A DNA stretch of 37,468 nt from Ilumatobacteraceae bacterium (GTDB lineage: Bacteria; Actinomycetota; Acidimicrobiia; Acidimicrobiales; Ilumatobacteraceae), in contig JAHENF010000097.1 of assembly GCA_024643255.1 (NCBI GenBank), forward strand, positions 173,475-210,942, written 5' to 3'. Made by a program: the position numbers and the translations under genes. The notes under the pieces were generated by a model that saw only the letters and a list, made by a program, of their open reading frames with translations, did not search any database and was not told where the DNA came from. The stretch's first letter is position 1. Each line of letters opens with the position of its first letter. Below, piece by piece: positions 32,664-37,468 of this stretch.

Positions 32664-32719
32664 GACGGAACGACGACGTCGGCAGCGGTCATGATGCTCG
32701 TACCCTTGAGGAGCAAGAG

Positions 32720-34975
32720 GTGACATCCCTGCCGAAGCAGAGAAATGCCGCTCTTGTGCGGCCGATGGGCTCCGACACCGACCCGCCGGGCGGGGTCGGC
32801 CCCAACGGCCGCCCCAACCCATCGACGGCCTCGGTCATCCAACCGGACCTCCTCGACAGGCCGCAAGGACCCGCGACCATCGACGGTTCGAAGACCGAGC
32901 TGAAGCCGGCCTGGTGCTTTCTCGCGGCGCCCGTCGCCATCGGGCTGGCGATCGCAGCACTGATCGTCGCCGGCGACGCGAACGGCCCGACGGCCACGCA
33001 GCTCGTCGGCGCGATCCTGGTCGCGCTGTGGGCCGCGGCCGGCATCTCCCTCGGGGTCAGGCGGCGCCAGGACCGGCTCGGGCCGATCGTGCTCGCCGGT
33101 GGCCTGGCCGCCGGGGCCCTCTGCCTCGCTCAGGCGCTGGTGGTGAGCGCCGCCACGACCCACGACCTCGCCGCGGTGGCCGTCCGACTCACGCTCGCGG
33201 TCCTCCCCTCGATCGCCCTTCACCTTCTCGTCGCGCTCCCCGACGGTCGGCTCACGAGCGCCGGGCGTCGACGGGGCGTGGCTGTCGGTTACGTCATCGG
33301 CCTGGCGACCGGCGCGGTGCTCTGCACAGATCTCACCCAGATGCCTGCATGGCCGATCGTCATCCTGTGGGTCGGAGCGTTCGGCGCGGGCGTTCCCGCC
33401 ACCTACTTCCGGTACCGCACCGCCGGGGCGGTCGACCGGCGACGAATCCAGTGGTTGGGATGGGGTCTCACGGTCGCGGCCGAGGGCATCCTGGTGGTCA
33501 CGGCGCTCCGCCTGCTCGCCGACTGGCCGAACGACCCTGGTGCGGTCGCTCTGGCCATGACCGGGCTCGTGCCGATCGCAATGATCGCCGGCACCTTGCC
33601 GAAGATGGTGGCGAGGGTCGACCGGCTGCTCACCCACACCGTCGCGCTGGCGGGTCTCACCGCATTGATTCTGGTGATCTACGTCATCGTCGTGCTCGGT
33701 CTCGGGCGCACGCCGCGGGGCAGCGAACGGTCACTGCTGTTGTTGTCGATGGTCGCCGCGGCGATCGCAGCCCTGTTGTACCTCCCCGCCCGGAGTTGGC
33801 TGACCGAGCGGGCGAACCGGCTCGTCTACGGGGTTCGGGTCGCACCCGACGAGACGTTGAGAACGTTCGGTCAGCGTCTCACCCGCTCGATCCCGCTCGA
33901 CGAACTGCTCCTCCAACTCGCCGAGAACCTGCGCAGCTCCATGGTGCTCGAGTCGGCCGAGGTCTGGACCGGTCAAGCCGGTCGGTACGAACGTGCGGCG
34001 GGTGTGCCTCACCGCCAACCACCACCCGTTGCCATCGGTCCGAAGGAGCTCCCCGTCGTGGCGCGTGCAGGGGTCAGCGGTGGGACGTGGCTCGACATCT
34101 GGGTTCCGCAACTCGTCGGACCGACCGGAAGCTCGGCGATGCGTGTCGCGCCACTTGCGCACGCCGGCATGCTGCTCGGATTCATCGTGGTCACCCGCAA
34201 GCCTGACGCCGAGCCGTTCAGCGAGACCGAGGACACGGTCCTCACCGAGATCGCCCGCCAGATCGCGCTGGCACTGCACAACGTGCAGCTCGACACCGCG
34301 CTGCAGGCCAGCCTCGACGAGCTGCAGGTCCGCAACCAGGAGCTCCAGGACTCCCGGGCGCGCATCGTGGCGGCGGGTGACAGCGAGCGACGCAAGCTCG
34401 AACGGAACCTGCACGACGGCGCCCAGCAGCACCTCGTAGCGCTCGCCGTGAAACTGCGACTCGCACACGATGCCGTCGAGGACGATCCCGAGGACGCCAT
34501 CGCGATGATCGACGAGATCAAAGCCGACGTCCAGACGGCGATCGCCGAACTCCGGGCGCTGGCGCATGGCATCTTTCCGCCGCTGCTGGTCTCGGGCGGG
34601 CTGTGCGAAGCATTGCCGGCGGCTGCCGGTCGCGCCGCGTTGCCCACGACCGTCGAGTTCGACGAGGTCGGGCGTTACGGCAACGACATCGAAGCAGCCG
34701 TCTACTTCTGCACCCTCGAGGCCCTCCAGAACGCCGGCAAGCACGCCGGCGAGGCAGCAACAGCGGCGGTGAAGGTGTCGGAGGTCGACGGCGTGCTGCG
34801 CTTCGAGATCCGTGACGACGGCGCCGGGTTCGAGATGGCCGGTCGTGCCGACGGACACGGCTTCGTCAACATGGCCGACCGGCTCGGCGCGTTCGGCGGC
34901 ACGGTTGACGTGATCTCGGCGCCGGGCGCCGGAACGACGATCACGGGAACAATCCCACTCCCGACGGCGGACTGA
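32720..34975 (+). CDS. sensor histidine kinase, HisKA_3 (NarX/DesK) type with ten predicted helices and GAF-like domain
   Basis: 751-residue membrane kinase. A proline-rich cytosolic N-terminus of about 60 residues precedes ten predicted helices (about 65-360). A GAF-like domain (about 375-530) follows with no recognised ligand motif, then a coiled coil. The HisKA_3 dimerisation segment reads ERRKLERNLHDGAQQHLVALAVKLRLAHDA, with phospho-acceptor His565, and the ATPase domain shows ALQNAGKHA, IRDDGAGF and GHGFVNMADRLGAFGG. Start GTG at 32720 has GAGGAG seven bases upstream. It lies 56 bases after the ATPase gene and three bases before permease C. Likely partners are the NarL-type regulator (24107) or the receiver-cyclase; partnership is inferred from context. 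Confidence 0.93.
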   Translation: MTSLPKQRNAALVRPMGSDTDPPGGVGPNGRPNPSTASVIQPDLLDRPQGPATIDGSKTELKPAWCFLAAPVAIGLAIAALIVAGDANGPTATQLVGAILVALWAAAGISLGVRRRQDRLGPIVLAGGLAAGALCLAQALVVSAATTHDLAAVAVRLTLAVLPSIALHLLVALPDGRLTSAGRRRGVAVGYVIGLATGAVLCTDLTQMPAWPIVILWVGAFGAGVPATYFRYRTAGAVDRRRIQWLGWGLTVAAEGILVVTALRLLADWPNDPGAVALAMTGLVPIAMIAGTLPKMVARVDRLLTHTVALAGLTALILVIYVIVVLGLGRTPRGSERSLLLLSMVAAAIAALLYLPARSWLTERANRLVYGVRVAPDETLRTFGQRLTRSIPLDELLLQLAENLRSSMVLESAEVWTGQAGRYERAAGVPHRQPPPVAIGPKELPVVARAGVSGGTWLDIWVPQLVGPTGSSAMRVAPLAHAGMLLGFIVVTRKPDAEPFSETEDTVLTEIARQIALALHNVQLDTALQASLDELQVRNQELQDSRARIVAAGDSERRKLERNLHDGAQQHLVALAVKLRLAHDAVEDDPEDAIAMIDEIKADVQTAIAELRALAHGIFPPLLVSGGLCEALPAAAGRAALPTTVEFDEVGRYGNDIEAAVYFCTLEALQNAGKHAGEAATAAVKVSEVDGVLRFEIRDDGAGFEMAGRADGHGFVNMADRLGAFGGTVDVISAPGAGTTITGTIPLPTAD

Positions 34976-34978
34976 CCG

Positions 34979-37297
34979 ATGGGTGCCGTCCTCTACCGAC
35001 TGCGCAGCACCCTTCGACGCCGTTGGGCCCGGACATTCGCCGTCACGTTGATCGTCGCAGCGGTCTGCGCCGTCGTGATCACGATCGGTGCCGGCGCACA
35101 TCGAACAGCGACCGCACCCGATCGGTACACCTCGACGTCGACGCTCACCGCCGACGGGATCGTCACCCAGGAGAGGGGCGGCCGACCGCAGACGAACGAG
35201 GTCGCTGCCCTCCCCGGTGTCGCCGCGATCGATGGTGTCACGTTCGTCTTCGGCGGTATCGCAGGTCCGCGGGCTGACGAACTCAGCAATGTGCTCCTCT
35301 TCACCGGTTCCCCTCGGGCTGTCGGTGCGGCACTCGTCAGCGGTCGACAGGCAGCACCCGACAACGAGCACGAATTCGTCGCCACGCAGAGCTTCGTCAA
35401 CGAGGCTCACGCATCACTCGGGGACTCGTTCGACTTCGCGGCACTGTCGCAGGACCAGGCCGACAAGAACGGATTCACCGGCGAGCCTCAGGGTCCCCGG
35501 TTCGCCGCCACCCTCGTCGGCGTGGTCGACGGACCGGGGAAACTCGATGATTCGACACCGCTCATCGTGGTCTCGCCGGCGCTGCTCGACGAACCGGACC
35601 TCGGGATCAAGGTGACCATCATGGCCGTCGACCTCCGGCCGGGAGTCGATCTCTCCCAGTTCCGGGCACAGCTCGACACGTTGCCCAGCAGCGCAGGGCT
35701 CAGCCTCGACACGGCTTCGTTGATCAGCGACGAGGTACGCCGGGCGGTGCAGACACAGGCTCGCGGGCTGTGGCTCCTGGCGCTTGCGACTGCGATCGCC
35801 GCGGTCGCCGTACTCGGCCAGCTGATCACCCGTCAGGTTCGCCCGACACGGGCCGAACGCGAGCGGCTGACGGCAGTGGGCTTCACGAACACACAGGTCA
35901 TCGCCGACGCTATGGGCCAGGCGATGGTCCCGATCACGATCGGTGCCCTGCTCGGTGCCGCGGTGGCGATCATCCCGTCGGGTCTCTTCCCGACCGGCTT
36001 CGTGCGCGTCGTCGAACCGAGCCCGGGCCTCCTCGTGGACTGGGCGGTGCTGGCCGGAGCAGCGGCGCTGTTCATCGTGACGCTCGCTCTCTGGACTCTT
36101 GTCTCGCTCACGCTGAGCAGATCGACGGTGCGTTCCGCACTCCCCTCACCGACCGTCGAGGCCATGGCGAGCCGTACTTCCAGTCCCACGGCGGCGACCG
36201 GGATGCGACTCGCGTTCAGCAACTTTGCGGACGGTCGGGGCTCGGCGAGAGGCGCGATGGTCGGCGTCATGCTCACCGTCGCCGGCGTGACCGCGGCGAT
36301 CACGTTCGGGGCGAGCCTGGATCGGCTCGTCGGCCAACCGTTCCGCTACGGCAGCTACTACGACGTGGCACTGGGTGGCAACGGCGCCGAACAACTCCCC
36401 GATGGATTCACCGAACGCATCGACGCCAATCCCGACGTGACGTCGCTCACCCGTTACACCGACGACTTCGCCCGGGTCGGTGAGCGAACGCTGCCGATCC
36501 TGGGCATGGACGTCATCAGCGGCGACGGTACCCCGACAGTGCTCAGCGGACGGATCCCGGTGAGCAACGACGAGATCGCCCTCGGCCGCGTCAGCTCGAG
36601 GGCGATCGATGCGCACGTCGGCGATGCGGTCACGATCGTGGGCAAGACCGACAGCGCCGTGTTCCGCGTGACCGGTCTCGTCGTGGTTCCCGGGTTCGGA
36701 TCCAACGACGGTCTGGGCGTCGGAGGCGTGGTCACGGCGGAGGGATTGGCACGCGTCGACGATGGGGCGCCCCCGACCGTCCTCGCAGTCCAACTGAGCA
36801 GCAGCGTTGCCGAGTTCGCCGCGTCGATCCCGGAGCTCGGCGGCCTTCCCCCGGATTCGACGTACATCCCGGCCGCCATCGTGAACGTCTCACGGATCCG
36901 CAGGATCCCGTTCGCGCTCGCGGCAGTGCTCGCCGCGCTGACGTTGCTCACCGTCGGCCACGTCATGGTGACGTCGACCCGCGGCACACGACGGGAGTTG
37001 GCGATCCTGCGTTCACTCGGGGCCGGAAGTGGGTGGATCTCCCGTGCGGTGCACTGGCAGGCCACGCTCTTCACGCTGGTGTGCGCCACGGTCGGTATCC
37101 CACTCGGCTTCATCACCGGTCGATTGATGTTCCTTGCGTTTGCGCGAAACATGGGAACCGTCGACGATGCTGCGATCCCGTTCGCGCTCATCGCGATCGG
37201 TGTGCTGTTGATCGTGGCGCTCGCCAATGCTGCTGCGGCAATCCCCGCCCGACGCGCCCGCCGACTCCGACCAGCCCAGCTCCTGCGGACGGAGTGA
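34979..37297 (+). CDS. FtsX/MacB-like ABC transporter permease (copy C)
   Basis: 772-residue permease with the same two-block design as copies A and B but clearly more diverged. MGAVLYRLRSTLRRRWARTFAVTLIVAAVCAVVITIGAGAHRT is the first helix; an outer domain (about 45-235) follows, then the central helices with TRQVRPTRAERERLTAVGFTNTQV, a second outer domain and the final FtsX block RRELAILRSLGAGSGWISRAVHWQATLF ending RRLRPAQLLRTE. It begins three bases after the histidine kinase stop, so the two are translationally linked, as in sensor-transporter modules where the permease also acts as a signal detector. Substrate unknown. Confidence 0.92.
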   Translation: MGAVLYRLRSTLRRRWARTFAVTLIVAAVCAVVITIGAGAHRTATAPDRYTSTSTLTADGIVTQERGGRPQTNEVAALPGVAAIDGVTFVFGGIAGPRADELSNVLLFTGSPRAVGAALVSGRQAAPDNEHEFVATQSFVNEAHASLGDSFDFAALSQDQADKNGFTGEPQGPRFAATLVGVVDGPGKLDDSTPLIVVSPALLDEPDLGIKVTIMAVDLRPGVDLSQFRAQLDTLPSSAGLSLDTASLISDEVRRAVQTQARGLWLLALATAIAAVAVLGQLITRQVRPTRAERERLTAVGFTNTQVIADAMGQAMVPITIGALLGAAVAIIPSGLFPTGFVRVVEPSPGLLVDWAVLAGAAALFIVTLALWTLVSLTLSRSTVRSALPSPTVEAMASRTSSPTAATGMRLAFSNFADGRGSARGAMVGVMLTVAGVTAAITFGASLDRLVGQPFRYGSYYDVALGGNGAEQLPDGFTERIDANPDVTSLTRYTDDFARVGERTLPILGMDVISGDGTPTVLSGRIPVSNDEIALGRVSSRAIDAHVGDAVTIVGKTDSAVFRVTGLVVVPGFGSNDGLGVGGVVTAEGLARVDDGAPPTVLAVQLSSSVAEFAASIPELGGLPPDSTYIPAAIVNVSRIRRIPFALAAVLAALTLLTVGHVMVTSTRGTRRELAILRSLGAGSGWISRAVHWQATLFTLVCATVGIPLGFITGRLMFLAFARNMGTVDDAAIPFALIAIGVLLIVALANAAAAIPARRARRLRPAQLLRTE

Positions 37298-37303
37298 GCG
37301 GTG

Positions 37304-37468
37304 TTACGTCTGGGGTCCGACCCCAGACGTGACGGTCCAATCGGGGTCGCCACCGGACTCCCAGAGGCGGCGGATGACGCGGGGCGACAGCTCGTCCTTG
37401 TTCACGTAGGCGATCGCGCCGCTGGTGCGGGCGCCGGGCGGGAGATCATCGAGGGCGTAGGTCGACAC
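37304..37468 (-). CDS. response regulator receiver domain, C-terminal end (cut by right edge)
   Basis: The last 54 codons of a minus-strand gene, ending in TAA at 37304-37306. The visible protein reads STYALDDLPPGARTSGAIAYVNKDELSPRVIRRLW then ESGGDPDWTVTSGVGPQT. GAIAYVNKDELSP matches the alpha4-beta5-Lys-alpha5 end of actinobacterial single-receiver regulators, with the conserved Lys. The final residues SGVGPQT are encoded by the hairpin at 37306-37330, so a mobile-like or terminator sequence appears to have supplied the stop and the last residues. Convergent with permease C. Confidence 0.75.
   Translation of the reverse strand: MSTYALDDLPPGARTSGAIAYVNKDELSPRVIRRLWESGGDPDWTVTSGVGPQT
37306..37330. 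terminator. perfect hairpin, GGGGTC-C-GACCCC type, overlapping a stop codon
   Basis: A perfect 11-bp inverted repeat (37306-37316 and 37320-37330) with a three-base loop, placed nine bases after the permease C stop and overlapping the last codons of the receiver gene. The inner 13 bases match the hairpin at 6487-6519 but for the central base; the outer arms differ. Confidence 0.75.

Noticed and set aside
32664..32719. Separate short gene between ATPase and kinase
   Set aside because: Only 56 bases, containing the GAGGAG ribosome site of the kinase; no open frame of interest.
1..37468. Integrated mobile element or prophage
   Set aside because: No integrase, transposase, att-like direct repeats at a tRNA, or composition shift was seen; housekeeping genes occur up to the island at 24 kb.

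Overview
The window reads as a chromosomal segment of a high-GC actinobacterium. The gene repertoire, the many GTG starts and the TANNNT boxes six or seven bases before start codons fit an Acidimicrobiia (Ilumatobacter-like) lineage. That placement is inference from gene content; there is no rRNA or other taxonomic marker here. No phage, integrase, transposase, CRISPR array or tRNA was seen.

Layout. 1-8.7 kb: malate dehydrogenase (cut by the left edge), two tandem acyltransferase-3/SGNH envelope-modifying paralogues, metF, a DUF805 membrane protein, purH and a small membrane protein. 8.7-11.2 kb: a minus-strand operon of a B12-binding methylmalonyl-CoA mutase subunit, sucC and sucD. 11.3-16.5 kb: an anchored protein of unknown function, a flavodoxin, and a metal block (CDF exporter, CopC-CopD fusion, YcnI-like copper protein, divergent DUF305 protein). 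16.5-23.1 kb: a palindromic tandem-repeat array, a PcrA/UvrD helicase, a pterin dehydratase-VOC fusion, a thioredoxin-fold gene with an in-frame TGA at its redox-active position, and a Uup-like ABC-F ATPase. 23.2-37.3 kb: a secreted or anchored helical protein, then a signalling and ABC-export island. The island holds a NarL-type response regulator, two paralogous FtsX-like permeases, a permease pseudogene, a receiver-nucleotide cyclase fusion, one MacB/LolD-type ATPase, a ten-helix histidine kinase and a third permease. The C-terminus of another response regulator lies at the right edge.

The most notable finding is the gene at 20065-21141. It encodes WASW-(TGA)-GCR in one uninterrupted frame, and a 6-bp GC-rich hairpin with G as the second loop base follows the TGA. 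This is what a bacterial selenocysteine codon plus SECIS element looks like, so the gene is a candidate selenoprotein with an unusual U-x-C redox centre, an N-terminal Cys pair and a helical C-terminal extension.

Other signals: the permease locus carries a duplicated promoter/operator with identical internal spacing, a 230-bp perfectly identical tract between two otherwise diverged paralogues (gene conversion), and a degraded third permease. Several families of long intergenic hairpins recur at gene ends. A TANNNT box sits exactly 6-7 bases upstream of the start codon of many genes, indicating widespread leaderless transcription.
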